58,202 nt of DNA, from positions 1-58,202 of the IMG/VR virus record IMGVR_UViG_3300023094_000011. One strand, 5' to 3'. Positions 41,287 through 50,671 of the stretch are shown one piece after another. Position 1 is the first letter of the stretch; each line of letters begins with the position of its first letter. The translations under genes and the position numbers were made by a program. The notes below the pieces were generated by a model. The model had not been told where the DNA came from. It saw only the letters and a program-made list of their open reading frames with translations, and did not search any database. Origin of the DNA: a virus.

Positions 41287-42069
41287 ATGAATATCGAAGT
41301 CAAAGAAATCACGCCAGAACTGGCAACCGAAATGATGAAGATGAATACAGGCAATCGCCCGATTCGTCAGAGCCGCGTTACCGAACTGGCACGCATTATG
41401 AAGGCTGGTGAGTGGCGCTTGAACGGCGAAGCTATCAAGCAGAACGGCTCCCGCCTGTTGGACGGTCAGCACCGCTTGCTGGGCGTAATCGAATCCGGCG
41501 TTACGATTCAATCACTCGTCGTCTCCGATTTGCCGACTGATGTTTTCGGCACTTTGGACGGTGGCACCGCGCGGAATCATGCTGACTTTCTGGCTGTGCT
41601 GGGCGAGAAAAGCTGCAACGTCCTCGCGGCTGGACTTCGCCTTGTGAATATGTACGAAACGGGGCGTATGCGCCGCCGCGTGGTCTATTCAAATACGGAA
41701 ATGGGGGGGCTAGTCAAGCAACACCCCGATATCCGCCAGAGCGTTTTATTCTGTGATTCCCGCCGTCGTCTGGGCAACGTCACCACGTTTGTGGCGTGCC
41801 ACTATCTCTTCGCACAGAAGGACCGCGCCGCCGCTGACGCTTTCATTAACCAGCTCGTTACGGGAACCGATTTGCCCGCCAACGATGCCGTCTATTTGCT
41901 CCGTGAGCGGATTTTGGCAGACCGTCTCGCTAAAGAAAAGCTGTCGAAGGTTTACGTTATGGCGCTCGTTATCAAGGCGTGGAATTTCCGGCGCCAGGGC
42001 AAGAGCATTAAAACCCTTCAATTCCGCGAGACAGGCGACACGCCCGAATCGTTCCCGGTTGTTATTTAG
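41287..42069 (+). CDS. ParB/Srx-fold phage protein
   Basis: 260 aa from ATG 41287. GEWRLNGEAI ... SRLLDGQHRLLGV contains the DGQHR motif of the ParB N-terminal fold. In phages these proteins sit in replication modules and are not partition proteins. Function unknown. Confidence 0.65.
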   Translation: MNIEVKEITPELATEMMKMNTGNRPIRQSRVTELARIMKAGEWRLNGEAIKQNGSRLLDGQHRLLGVIESGVTIQSLVVSDLPTDVFGTLDGGTARNHADFLAVLGEKSCNVLAAGLRLVNMYETGRMRRRVVYSNTEMGGLVKQHPDIRQSVLFCDSRRRLGNVTTFVACHYLFAQKDRAAADAFINQLVTGTDLPANDAVYLLRERILADRLAKEKLSKVYVMALVIKAWNFRRQGKSIKTLQFRETGDTPESFPVVI

Positions 42070-42076
42070 GAGCGCC

Positions 42077-42385
42077 ATGACCTACCAAACCCTCTATCTG
42101 GCCTCACTGCTCACCTTAGCCCTCTGTGGCATCAATCCGCCCCAAAGCGTACGCAGTGCCGCCGATACCGCCTCTTGTGCTGTCATTGTCGGCTATGCAG
42201 CCCTGTGCGATTATCTGAAATGGTTAGCGGCGATAACCGGCGCGTTGGTGTTATTGGCGGTTGCGCTGTTCGTGGATCGGATCACGGCAACCGTCTGCTT
42301 GAACGAAGTCGAATATTACCGACCTAACGAAATGGCGGACGAGCAGCAATATGTGCCCGCTGAAAAGGTGGCTAAGGCGGCTTAG
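42077..42385 (+). CDS. Small membrane protein
   Basis: 102 aa from ATG 42077 (TTAGGAG upstream). Two hydrophobic segments (TLYLASLLTLALCGI and WLAAITGALVLLAVALFVD). Between recombination genes; role unknown. Confidence 0.55.
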   Translation: MTYQTLYLASLLTLALCGINPPQSVRSAADTASCAVIVGYAALCDYLKWLAAITGALVLLAVALFVDRITATVCLNEVEYYRPNEMADEQQYVPAEKVAKAA

Positions 42386-42409
42386 TCGAATCCCTGAAAG
42401 GAATAGATC

Positions 42410-43465
42410 ATGTCTCAAACTCAAATCGAAAAGTACGCAGCGCCGCAAGCTCAAATATCACTTGCGGACGTTGATAAATTCGCCCGCGCCTTCTACGAAA
42501 GCGGGTATTTCACCGACCTGAAAAGCCACGCACAGGCGACGGTCAAAGTTTTGGCGGGCCGCGAGATGGGCATCGAACCTTTTGCGGCAATGGCTGGAAT
42601 CCACATCATCAAGGGCAAGCCCAGTGTTGGCGCTGGTCTCATGGCACAAAAGGTCAAAGAGTCCGGCAAGTACGATTATCGCATTCGCCAGCATGATGCA
42701 ACGATTTGCGAGATCGAGTTTTTTCAGCGCGGCGAATCGCTCGGCTTCTCCAAATTCACCATCGATCAGGCAACGCGGGCCGGAGTTCAAAACCTCGATA
42801 AGTGGGCAGAAAACATGCTCTTCGCTCGTGCCATGAGCAACGGTGTGAAGTGGTATACGCCCGACGTTTTTACCTGCTCCGTCTATACGCCCGAAGAAAT
42901 GGGCGCCGTGGTCAATGAGGAAGGAGAACCCGTCGCGCTTCCTGCTGTTGCAGCTTACGACCCGATGAATCATTTCAGCGCCCAGGACAAGGACAACGCC
43001 GAATTATTCCAGGCCGTAGCCGAAGACGCCGCCGAAAGTTTCCCCGACATCAACTTGACGGCATCAACCGAAGATTTGCGCGCCGTGCTGCAAGATTTAA
43101 AGGATCGCCAGATCAAGCACCCCCAGAAAAAGGCTCTGGTAGAAGAACTGACGCGCCGGGCCAAAGAACTGAAGGCCGCTGAAGCGCAAGCCGAAGCCAC
43201 CGTGCCCGAAGTTGTTGAAGGCGCCTCCGCTGACCGCTGGAACGCCATTGATTCAAAAGCCCAGCAGTTCCCCGCTTACGTCAAATTCTTGGACGCTTGC
43301 GGTGCGCGCGGTCTGCATTTCGCGCAAGATTCTGACATTTTGGCCTTCGAAAACGCAGCCACTGACAAAACGGGATTTGCTATCGCCGCCGATGATTTGG
43401 TCGAAACCGATTGGTCAGAATGGGCGGGCATGGTCGCAAACAATGAACTGAGGTGGGACGGATGA
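42410..43465 (+). CDS. RecT-like ssDNA annealing protein (probable)
   Basis: 351 aa. Residues 20-160 follow a pattern common in phage recombinases: VKVLAGREMGIEPFAAMAGI, IIKGKPSVGAGLMA, SGKYDYRI, EIEFF and FARAMSNG. It would anneal single strands and drive recombination. The C-terminal half is Ala/Glu-rich. No nuclease partner is evident beside it. Confidence 0.6.
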   Translation: MSQTQIEKYAAPQAQISLADVDKFARAFYESGYFTDLKSHAQATVKVLAGREMGIEPFAAMAGIHIIKGKPSVGAGLMAQKVKESGKYDYRIRQHDATICEIEFFQRGESLGFSKFTIDQATRAGVQNLDKWAENMLFARAMSNGVKWYTPDVFTCSVYTPEEMGAVVNEEGEPVALPAVAAYDPMNHFSAQDKDNAELFQAVAEDAAESFPDINLTASTEDLRAVLQDLKDRQIKHPQKKALVEELTRRAKELKAAEAQAEATVPEVVEGASADRWNAIDSKAQQFPAYVKFLDACGARGLHFAQDSDILAFENAATDKTGFAIAADDLVETDWSEWAGMVANNELRWDG

Positions 43466-44124
43466 GCAGCGCCAAAGCCATCCACGATGACCCGTCAATA
43501 GCGCGCGAAGCGCAGCGAATCCGCGCCGCAAAAGCGACACAGGCCCGCCAGTTCGAATCATGGGACGCGCTCCTAAAAACGCCCGCGTTTCAGGATTACA
43601 CGGCGCATCGCGGCCTTGAAATCCGCAACGTGTTGGAAGGCTTGCCCTACGCGCCAGAAGCGGAAATGTCGTGCCTGGGTGCTATGATGCTTTCGGGCCG
43701 CGCCTGTCGCCTTGCACTCTCGGAGCTGCGCCCGCCCTGTTTCGGCTTTTCCTTTAATCGCGTGATTCTGACCGCTTGCGCTGTCATTAATCAGCGGGCG
43801 TGCCGGGGAGAAAGAATCAAGGTGGATTTCCCCACCGTTGCTTCTCAGATACGGCGTGGCAAAGAGTATCAGGAAGGGATTTTAGACCACGCGAAGGAGT
43901 GCATCGAAGCGTGCCCTTCGGCGGTCAATGTGCGTGCTTATATCCGCGAAATTCAGGAATGCTCACGGCTTCGGCACCAGATCGAACTCAGCGAAATCAT
44001 GCGAAGCGCGGCGTTTGGCGGTGCCCATCCTGGTCAGATAATCAACGCGACCCGCAAGGCGCTGGATACCATCGAGCAACGCAGCTACTGCGATTTGAAA
44101 GACGTTTTTGAAAGCTGCAAATAA
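43462..44124 (+). CDS. DnaB N-terminal-domain protein without helicase core
   Basis: 220 aa from ATG 43462, overlapping the previous stop (ATGA). YAPEAEMSCLGAMMLSGRA matches the DnaB N-terminal domain start (AE-x-x-x-LGA). No Walker motifs follow. It could bind host DnaB or primase as a loader or be a remnant. Confidence 0.65.
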   Translation: MSSAKAIHDDPSIAREAQRIRAAKATQARQFESWDALLKTPAFQDYTAHRGLEIRNVLEGLPYAPEAEMSCLGAMMLSGRACRLALSELRPPCFGFSFNRVILTACAVINQRACRGERIKVDFPTVASQIRRGKEYQEGILDHAKECIEACPSAVNVRAYIREIQECSRLRHQIELSEIMRSAAFGGAHPGQIINATRKALDTIEQRSYCDLKDVFESCK

Positions 44125-44129
44125 ATATC

Positions 44130-45230
44130 ATGTCCACAATTACTCCTAAATATTTCGACTACAACTCTCTACCAGACCGCGACACGCGCGCTTTTCTGCG
44201 CAAGCAAGCAGCCTCCGGTAAAGAGATTTTAAAGCGCACCCTCCAGGGCGTTTGGGAAATGGGCGCCCTGCTCGTGGCGGTGCGCGAAAAGATTCCCTAC
44301 GGCCAATTCAGCGAATGGATTGAAGTCGAATTTGGAATGTCGCGGCGCTCGGCATATCGGTTTATTGGCGTGTTTGAAGCCGTCCCCGATTTGCCCCAGT
44401 TGTGCCAAAATGGCACAACTGACGTTTCCGCAGGGGCCATTTATCGGCTTCTGGAAGCCGATATTGACGAAGAAGCCCGCGAAGTTGGTATTTCACTTAT
44501 TGCCTCTGGAGACCTAAAAACAAGAGCCGATGCCAATGCGTTTGCGGAAGCCGCGAAGCCACCAAAACCCGCCGAGACTGCGCCCGAAATTGAACCCGAT
44601 ACCGACGACGATTTCGACGACACCGACCCTTTTGCGGAGATGGATTTGGAGACGCCCGACGCCTCGACACCCGGCGAAAGCATCGAAGAAGAATTGCCGA
44701 TCAGCGAAGGCGAGGCATCGCAGTATTTCGATGAAGACGACGAGCCCGAAGAAGAGGAAGCGGCGCCGGTTGTGGCTACACCTGCGCCAGTCAAAAGCGC
44801 AAAGCCCGACACTTTGAAGCAGAGAGTGAAGGACGCCGAAGTCTTGCACGACACGCTCGACAGTAACCCTATCGAAGCGGAAATGAGCGACGATGACTGG
44901 CTGGAAAGCCTGCCGATTTTCCGAGTCCTCAAACAAAAACAGCATCGCGGAATTTTCGTGAAGCGCGACCTTCTTGCGATACGCACTTTGCTCGTTGCCC
45001 TCAATGCGTTTGAACATCACGCCCGCCGCGCCTTCGACTTCAAGAACCCCACTGGCACACCGGCCGAAACCCGCGTCGTAGCCGCTGCCGCCATGCCTCG
45101 CCCTCTTGACTGGCAACTCTGTGCGCCTTGCCGGGGCAACGGCTGCGGGCGCTGCGCTCATGCCGGATATGACCTGACTGGCGCCGGAATTTCGCCCCTG
45201 CGCGTCGAATCGGGAGAAGTAACGTTATGA
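44130..45230 (+). CDS. DUF3102-like protein with C-terminal zinc motif
   Basis: 366 aa. N-terminal helical domain (VREKIPYGQFSEWIEVEFGM, then SRRSAYRFI) matches phage proteins with a ParB-like HTH role. A long acidic linker (residues 155-215) precedes a basic domain, ending in CAPCRGNGCGRCAHAG, a zinc knuckle. ATGA overlap to the helicase gene. Confidence 0.6.
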   Translation: MSTITPKYFDYNSLPDRDTRAFLRKQAASGKEILKRTLQGVWEMGALLVAVREKIPYGQFSEWIEVEFGMSRRSAYRFIGVFEAVPDLPQLCQNGTTDVSAGAIYRLLEADIDEEAREVGISLIASGDLKTRADANAFAEAAKPPKPAETAPEIEPDTDDDFDDTDPFAEMDLETPDASTPGESIEEELPISEGEASQYFDEDDEPEEEEAAPVVATPAPVKSAKPDTLKQRVKDAEVLHDTLDSNPIEAEMSDDDWLESLPIFRVLKQKQHRGIFVKRDLLAIRTLLVALNAFEHHARRAFDFKNPTGTPAETRVVAAAAMPRPLDWQLCAPCRGNGCGRCAHAGYDLTGAGISPLRVESGEVTL

Positions 45231-47146
45231 ATTATTCCGAAACCTATGGCCGGATTCCTGGTGCTATCACGCAGGAATTGGGGGGTCTCTTTGGGAACCT
45301 CCCCGCTGTGTCACCGCCCGAAGAAGTAGACGATGAAATCTTTGATTTGCCGTGGGAACCGCAGCCCGTTCACGCCGAAGCCCCGCCAGAACCTGACGCC
45401 GAATTTTCAGATGAGGAAATTCTCATTGAGGATGAAAGCGAGGCGCCAATTAAAGCGGGGAGTGTCGTACTACGCGATTACCAAGAACGCTGTGTTACCT
45501 CAGTCCTCCGCGAATTCAAAGACGGAACCAAAAGCACCCTCGTAGTGAGTGCGACCGGCACCGGCAAAGGGCCAATGATAGCCGCGCTTGGCAAGCGTGC
45601 CGCCGATAAAGATCATGGCGTTTTAATCCTTGTTCACCGCGACGAATTGATAACCCAGTTGGTCAAGAGCGTTGGGCGCGTCGGCATCGTTGCCTTAAAA
45701 GAGAAGGCAGGGGACCGGGCGCTTGGCGGCTTTGGTTTTCTTTCCAAGGTGGTGGTTGCGTCGGTTCAAACGATGCGAGGCAAGCGATTGGAGCAGTGGC
45801 CCAAAGACGCTTTCAAGTTGGCGATTATTGATGAGTGTCATCACGTTGTTGGTCAATCCTATAGAGATGTTCTCAATCATTTCGGTATGCAAGAAGGCCG
45901 CTTACGTGTTGCCGGATTTACAGCGACCGCAGACCGTCTCGATAAAGAAAACATCGGGCAAGTTTTTCAGTCCCTGGCTTTTGAATACAACATCAAAAGC
46001 GCGACTCAGGATGGTTGGCTCGTTCCTATCGAGGCCATCCAATTAAAAACCGATCCGCCCATCAATTTGAAGGATTTGCGCACGACTGCGGGCGATTTGA
46101 ACCAGGGCGATTTAGAACGCGAGATCAACCAAAATATCGGCGTACTTGTTAATTCTTTGGTTGACACCAACGCGCTGGAAGGACGCCGCACTATTTGCTT
46201 CACGCCCAATGTTTCATCGGCGCGGGCAATGGCGCAAGCACTCAGTGATGTCGGTATTTCGGCGCAAGCTGTAGCGGGCGCCGATTCTGACCGCGCCCAA
46301 AAGTTTGCTGACCACCAGGCTGGAAAATTCCAGGTGCTTTGCAACTGCGCTGTTGCCACTGAGGGCTATGACGACCGGCGTATTCAAGCTGTGCTAATTT
46401 GCCGTCCTACCAAGAGCCGCGCGCTCTATTCGCAGATGGTGGGGCGTGGTACTCGTCTACCCGAAGAAGGCGATCCCGAAAAAAAGAATTGCCGCGTGGT
46501 GGACTTTGCGTTTTTGACGGGTAAACACCAACTGGTTTCGCCCGTTGACCTCTACGATAACAGCGAGACGCCAGATGAGGTCGTGGAAGCCGCGCGGAAG
46601 ATATTGGCTTCTGGTGGCGCCCAATCGCTCGATTTGGCCCTTGAATCGGCGCAAATGGAGTACGAGGAAACCCGCCGCGTTCGTATCCAGCGGCGCGTGG
46701 TTTCGGTGAAGGCTTCAAAGTTCGATCCGTTGACCGCGTGCGACATTTACGGCATCGCCCAGAAGGCGGGCGCCGTCTGGGAAAACACGACGCCATGCAG
46801 CGAAAAACAGGCGCTTTATCTTCAAAAACGGGCGATTTCCACCGAGGGAATGACCAAGGCTACAGCGTCCAAACTCATCTCCAAAATGGAGTCGAGGAAG
46901 GAGCATGGCTGGGCCAGCCCGTGGCAGGTGCGCGACCTCATTCAAAACGGCCTTGACCCGCAGGCCGCCGTGGGAATGCGCGAAAAAGAGGCGGCGTCTT
47001 ACCTCGCCTCGAACCCGGTTATGGCAACGGACGGACAACAGAAAATGATGCGATATTTGGGCGTTCCTGCTGCCGAGATAGCCACTATGACCAAACGCGA
47101 CGCAATGGCCCGCATTGCCGCCTTGAAATCGCCGGATGGGGCATGA
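45227..47146 (+). CDS. Superfamily 2 DNA helicase
   Basis: 639 aa. Motif I SATGTGKGP (Lys114), motif II Asp202-Glu-Cys-His205 (IIDECHH), motif III AGFTATADR, and motif VI QMVGRGTRLP. The SSL2/RecG-like core occupies residues 80-430, and the C-terminal 200 residues are specific to this protein. It would unwind DNA for replication or recombination. Confidence 0.88.
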   Translation: MNYSETYGRIPGAITQELGGLFGNLPAVSPPEEVDDEIFDLPWEPQPVHAEAPPEPDAEFSDEEILIEDESEAPIKAGSVVLRDYQERCVTSVLREFKDGTKSTLVVSATGTGKGPMIAALGKRAADKDHGVLILVHRDELITQLVKSVGRVGIVALKEKAGDRALGGFGFLSKVVVASVQTMRGKRLEQWPKDAFKLAIIDECHHVVGQSYRDVLNHFGMQEGRLRVAGFTATADRLDKENIGQVFQSLAFEYNIKSATQDGWLVPIEAIQLKTDPPINLKDLRTTAGDLNQGDLEREINQNIGVLVNSLVDTNALEGRRTICFTPNVSSARAMAQALSDVGISAQAVAGADSDRAQKFADHQAGKFQVLCNCAVATEGYDDRRIQAVLICRPTKSRALYSQMVGRGTRLPEEGDPEKKNCRVVDFAFLTGKHQLVSPVDLYDNSETPDEVVEAARKILASGGAQSLDLALESAQMEYEETRRVRIQRRVVSVKASKFDPLTACDIYGIAQKAGAVWENTTPCSEKQALYLQKRAISTEGMTKATASKLISKMESRKEHGWASPWQVRDLIQNGLDPQAAVGMREKEAASYLASNPVMATDGQQKMMRYLGVPAAEIATMTKRDAMARIAALKSPDGA

Positions 47147-47147
47147 A

Positions 47148-47663
47148 ATGAGCGTTAAGGTCATGGCGCAGGTCTGGGAGTGCGACCTGCCGTTCAACAA
47201 AGCCTGGGTTTTAATGGCGATGGCTGACCATGCTGACCATGAAGGCAAAAACGTTTTTCCAGCACTTCCGCTCGTCGCGTGGAAAACGGGTTACTCCCAT
47301 CGCCAGATAAAACGCATCGTGGCCGATTTGCGCGACGACGGAATCCTGTTGCCCTACGATCAGACCGCTTTCGGCGTGAAGATTTACGAGATTAAGCTGG
47401 AGCATATTCCGCGAAAACCGAAATACGTTCCGCCAGAAAATGGAAGGCCGGAAGGCGTGCCGGAAAATGCGCCGCGAAAACAGGGGGGACAATTTGTCCC
47501 TGGGTTCTATGTCCCCCATAACCATCAGTCTTCTATTAATAACAGTGAGAGTAGTGGAGTAACTGTTACTTCACTTAACAGTAAAGACAATTATCAATTT
47601 CCGAAATCTGAAAACGCTCACGATTTCGATGAAGGGCTATTTGGAGAGGGCGCAGTTTGGTGA
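47148..47663 (+). CDS. HTH replication protein (O-like)
   Basis: 171 aa from ATG 47148. VLMAMADHADHEGKNVFPAL, then GYSHRQIKRIVADLRDDGIL, is an HTH_36 winged helix as in phage replication initiators. Immediately downstream of the helicase. The Ser/Asn-rich C terminus is probably unstructured. Confidence 0.65.
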   Translation: MSVKVMAQVWECDLPFNKAWVLMAMADHADHEGKNVFPALPLVAWKTGYSHRQIKRIVADLRDDGILLPYDQTAFGVKIYEIKLEHIPRKPKYVPPENGRPEGVPENAPRKQGGQFVPGFYVPHNHQSSINNSESSGVTVTSLNSKDNYQFPKSENAHDFDEGLFGEGAVW

Positions 47664-47758
47664 ACCGCCAGAGCGCCGATGAAAAGCCTGAACCCGTGGG
47701 AAACCAATTCCCGCACCTAACCACCTTCCCCCTGGGGAGTTAATGGAGAGATTGAACG

Positions 47759-48757
47759 ATGAAAGAACTCAAACACCCAATTTTGCCCAGCATCTTGGCT
47801 CTGCTCATAAGCCAAACTGAGGTCACCGAAACAGCCGTAAAGCTGACCTGCAAGCAATTGGACCGCGCTGATTACGCAGCTGTGAATGAAGTGCTAATGC
47901 GAATCGGCGGCAAATGGAACGGCTCCAGAAAAGCGCACCTGTTCCCGTTCGACCCACGCCCGCTCTTTGCGGCTGTCGTCGAAAGCGGGATGATGCCCGC
48001 CAAGAACCCGTTGGCGTTCTTCCCGACGCCTGATGCCGCAGGTGACAAGCTGTTCGCGATGATTAAAGAAGATTGCCTCCCAGTGAGTGGCGCGCGTGTT
48101 TTGGAGCCTTCCGCAGGACAAGGCGCCTTGGTTGATGCTTTCCGGCGATGGTCCGAGTCATGGCAAATCGACTGTTGCGAGATGAATGAACTGAATCGGC
48201 GCGTGCTGGAATCGAAGGGCGTGAATTTAGTTGGCGAAAACTTCCTTGAATATCGACCTGATCACAAGTACGACCTGATTCCGATGAACCCTCCGTTTTC
48301 GGTGGAAGGCGATAAGAAAGCTTGGATAACGCATATCGAACACGCCTGGTCGATGTTGGCAGATGAGGGGCAAATCGTGGCCATAACGCCCAAGTTTGAT
48401 TTCCAAAGCGATAAGAAAACTGTGGCCTTTCGTGAACTTGTTTCAGATTACGGCAGCGTTTTAGACGTTCCGGCAAAGGCGTTTGTTACCAGCGGTACGA
48501 ATATCCCGACGTGCTGCGTTCATCTGCACAAGACAGCTACGCCGCGAGAAAGAACGGAGCCGTTGCCCGAAGAGCCGAAAGCCTCTGTCAAGATCGAGGC
48601 AGAAGAAATTGGCACGCCGGAAGAAATATTAAAAGAGATTCGGGCATGTATGCGAGAAGCCGACAAAGCCTTTTCCAGCCTCGAAAAAATGATAAAGGAC
48701 TGCCGCCCATCTAAGCCAGTCGCAGAGTCTCCGCTTCAAATGGAGATGTTCGCATGA
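47759..48757 (+). CDS. N6-adenine DNA methyltransferase
   Basis: 332 aa. SAM-binding motif VLEPSAGQGA and catalytic Asn177-Pro-Pro-Phe180 (IPMNPPFS). Order SAM motif then NPPF is gamma-like. No cognate restriction enzyme gene follows, so it likely protects phage DNA. The N-terminal 90 residues may recognise DNA. Confidence 0.8.
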   Translation: MKELKHPILPSILALLISQTEVTETAVKLTCKQLDRADYAAVNEVLMRIGGKWNGSRKAHLFPFDPRPLFAAVVESGMMPAKNPLAFFPTPDAAGDKLFAMIKEDCLPVSGARVLEPSAGQGALVDAFRRWSESWQIDCCEMNELNRRVLESKGVNLVGENFLEYRPDHKYDLIPMNPPFSVEGDKKAWITHIEHAWSMLADEGQIVAITPKFDFQSDKKTVAFRELVSDYGSVLDVPAKAFVTSGTNIPTCCVHLHKTATPRERTEPLPEEPKASVKIEAEEIGTPEEILKEIRACMREADKAFSSLEKMIKDCRPSKPVAESPLQMEMFA

Positions 48758-48831
48758 AAACCCCTAACCCCATCGAGCGCGAGACGTTGCTGGAACGGCT
48801 GAAGCCAGAGGAGGCGAGATGTCCCGGCTAA
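48754..48831 (+). CDS. Possible 25-aa peptide
   Basis: Frame MKTPNPIERETLLERLKPEE plus 5 residues begins at an ATGA overlap with the methyltransferase and ends inside the next gene. Could be a coupling peptide for re-initiation rather than a functional product. Confidence 0.3.
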   Translation: MKTPNPIERETLLERLKPEEARCPG

Positions 48832-49121
48832 CCAAAAACGACCTACGCCAAATCCTCGCCACGAATCAAGCAGCACCCCCAGAAGCCCAAAACCCCGCTA
48901 TCGAAGAACTGATCGAGGAAATCCTGGTATCGTGGCGAGAGAGGGACGGCGCAAAGAGGCGCGCTAACTATCGAGTCACTGTAGAGCGCGATCACTGGCG
49001 CGATGTTGCCCTAGACGCCATAGCCAAGACGAAGGGGCTAGAAAGCGCCTCAGACGTGCCACAGCCGCGTAATCCACGTGTTAACCACCCCAAGAGGGCA
49101 ACGTGGCCGGAAAGGGCCTAG
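48819..49121 (+). CDS. Small hypothetical protein
   Basis: 100 aa with strong AGGAGG ribosome site. Helical, Glu/Arg-rich (IEELIEEILVSWRERDGAK). No domain recognised. Sits between the two methyltransferase genes. Confidence 0.55.
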   Translation: MSRLTKNDLRQILATNQAAPPEAQNPAIEELIEEILVSWRERDGAKRRANYRVTVERDHWRDVALDAIAKTKGLESASDVPQPRNPRVNHPKRATWPERA

Positions 49122-49128
49122 AAGAGCC

Positions 49129-49368
49129 ATGAAATACACCATGACCCTAAAGCTCGTGACTTCGATGTGCCCCTGGTGCTGCGAAGCTCACGAACACATG
49201 GCGAGACGGGAAATGAAGCTGCACCTCTGCTCCGACGAGTGCCGACGCGCTCAAGATGCCGAACGTAGCAAGATGCGCTACGCCGCGATGATTGCTTACC
49301 AGCCGGTCACTGAGCCGCATGAGCCTCAGACCAGTTATTTTGTGCGAATGAGGCAGCGTAGATTTTGA
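49129..49368 (+). CDS. Small zinc-finger-like protein
   Basis: 79 aa from ATG 49129. CPWCCEAHEHMARREMKLHL then CSDEC gives paired Cys suited to zinc. Precedes the second methyltransferase by 10 bases. Confidence 0.5.
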   Translation: MKYTMTLKLVTSMCPWCCEAHEHMARREMKLHLCSDECRRAQDAERSKMRYAAMIAYQPVTEPHEPQTSYFVRMRQRRF

Positions 49369-49378
49369 GAGTCACAAA

Positions 49379-50524
49379 ATGAAAAATTCAATCTTAGTTG
49401 GAGATGTGCGCAAGCGTGGTCTCGAAATCCCCGACAATTCGCTAAATTGCGTGGTTACGTCGCCGCCCTATTACAACCTTCGGAATTACAATAACGCCGC
49501 GCAAATTGGTCTTGAATCGACGCCAGAGGCTTATGTGGCGGAACTGGTGGAAGTGTTTCGAGATGTGCGGCGCGCGTTGCGCAAAGACGGGACTTTGTGG
49601 CTGAATTTAGGGGACTCTTACGCGGGTTCTGGCATGGGGAAGCAAGGCAGGCACGCCGAAGCGTCAGCGTGCCCCGATAATGGCAGCAAGAACAAAGCAC
49701 CAGGCTTGAAAGCAAAGGATTTAATCGGTATTCCGTGGACGGTTGCTTTTGCCCTGCGTGCTGATGGTTGGTATCTCCGCTCTGAAATCATCTGGCACAA
49801 AAGGAACCCGATGCCAGACAGCACCAAAGACCGCCCGACTAAGGCGCACGAAACCCTGTTTTTGCTCAGTAAGAGCTCGAGTTATTTTTATGATGCTGAC
49901 GCCATAGCGGAACCCGTTGCCGATGCCACGAGCGACCGTTGCTCAAGCGGGAAGGCTCCCCGTTTTGGGGGCACAAAATACGGCGATGATGGCGCGGAAA
50001 TCCACAGAACGAAGTCAGGTAATTCATACCGGCCACAGCTGGCCCGCGCCTACGAAATCGCAAAAGAAAAGGGGCTGACTCAGGCGCACATAGACGCGAT
50101 TCGCTCAGTCGGAATGTGTGACGCGGGTAAGGCTCAAGTGACGCAAACGGGTTTTGGGAAAAACACTCCTGCCGTTATGGAACTTGCCGCTGAAGCGAAA
50201 GAAGCCTTGAACGGCTATTATCGGGAATTTCTAAGCGGACTAACACGGAATCGACGAACGGTTTGGACACTGGGGAGCCAACCTTACAAAGGCGCTCACT
50301 TCGCCACTTTCCCGCCTAAATTGGTCGAGCCGTGCATTTTGGCCGGATGCCCTGACGGTGGCCTTGTTTACGATCCGTTCGGCGGCGCTATGACTACCGC
50401 GATGGTCGCGCAGCGGCTGGGCAGGAATTTCCTAGCGTGCGAATTGAACCCTGATTATGCCGAAATGGGACGCCAGCGCGTTCTCTACGACAACCCGATG
50501 TTTAATGAATGCACGCTCATTTAG
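49379..50524 (+). CDS. DNA methyltransferase, beta-class (N4-C or N6-A)
   Basis: 381 aa. Catalytic Ser28-Pro-Pro-Tyr31 (VVTSPPYYNLR) precedes the SAM-binding region near the C terminus (DPFGGAMTTAMVAQRLGR ... CELNPDYAEMGR). Second methyltransferase of the genome with no restriction partner, pointing to protection against host restriction. Confidence 0.85.
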   Translation: MKNSILVGDVRKRGLEIPDNSLNCVVTSPPYYNLRNYNNAAQIGLESTPEAYVAELVEVFRDVRRALRKDGTLWLNLGDSYAGSGMGKQGRHAEASACPDNGSKNKAPGLKAKDLIGIPWTVAFALRADGWYLRSEIIWHKRNPMPDSTKDRPTKAHETLFLLSKSSSYFYDADAIAEPVADATSDRCSSGKAPRFGGTKYGDDGAEIHRTKSGNSYRPQLARAYEIAKEKGLTQAHIDAIRSVGMCDAGKAQVTQTGFGKNTPAVMELAAEAKEALNGYYREFLSGLTRNRRTVWTLGSQPYKGAHFATFPPKLVEPCILAGCPDGGLVYDPFGGAMTTAMVAQRLGRNFLACELNPDYAEMGRQRVLYDNPMFNECTLI

Positions 50525-50613
50525 CAACACACAGGCCGCAAGCCGCACCACGAGTGCGCATGTCGCCAACATTTCGGTGTTACTAATTGAGCCTAGAGAC
50601 GTTTGAGCGGCAT

Positions 50614-50659
50614 AACACGGCGGGTAATGCCGAGAGGTAAATTCTATGCCCGCCGTGTT
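50614..50659. terminator. Bidirectional terminator hairpin
   Basis: AACACGGCGGG (50614-50624) pairs perfectly with CCCGCCGTGTT (50649-50659), between convergent genes. Short T run only on plus (CTTT). The loop is 24 bases. Confidence 0.6.
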
Positions 50660-50671
50660 CTTTGAAATCCC

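Noticed and set aside
44441-45161. Two overlapping minus-strand open frames opposite the acidic-linker gene
   Set aside because: Ser-rich and Arg/Phe-rich compositions are mirror images of the Asp/Glu-rich plus gene.
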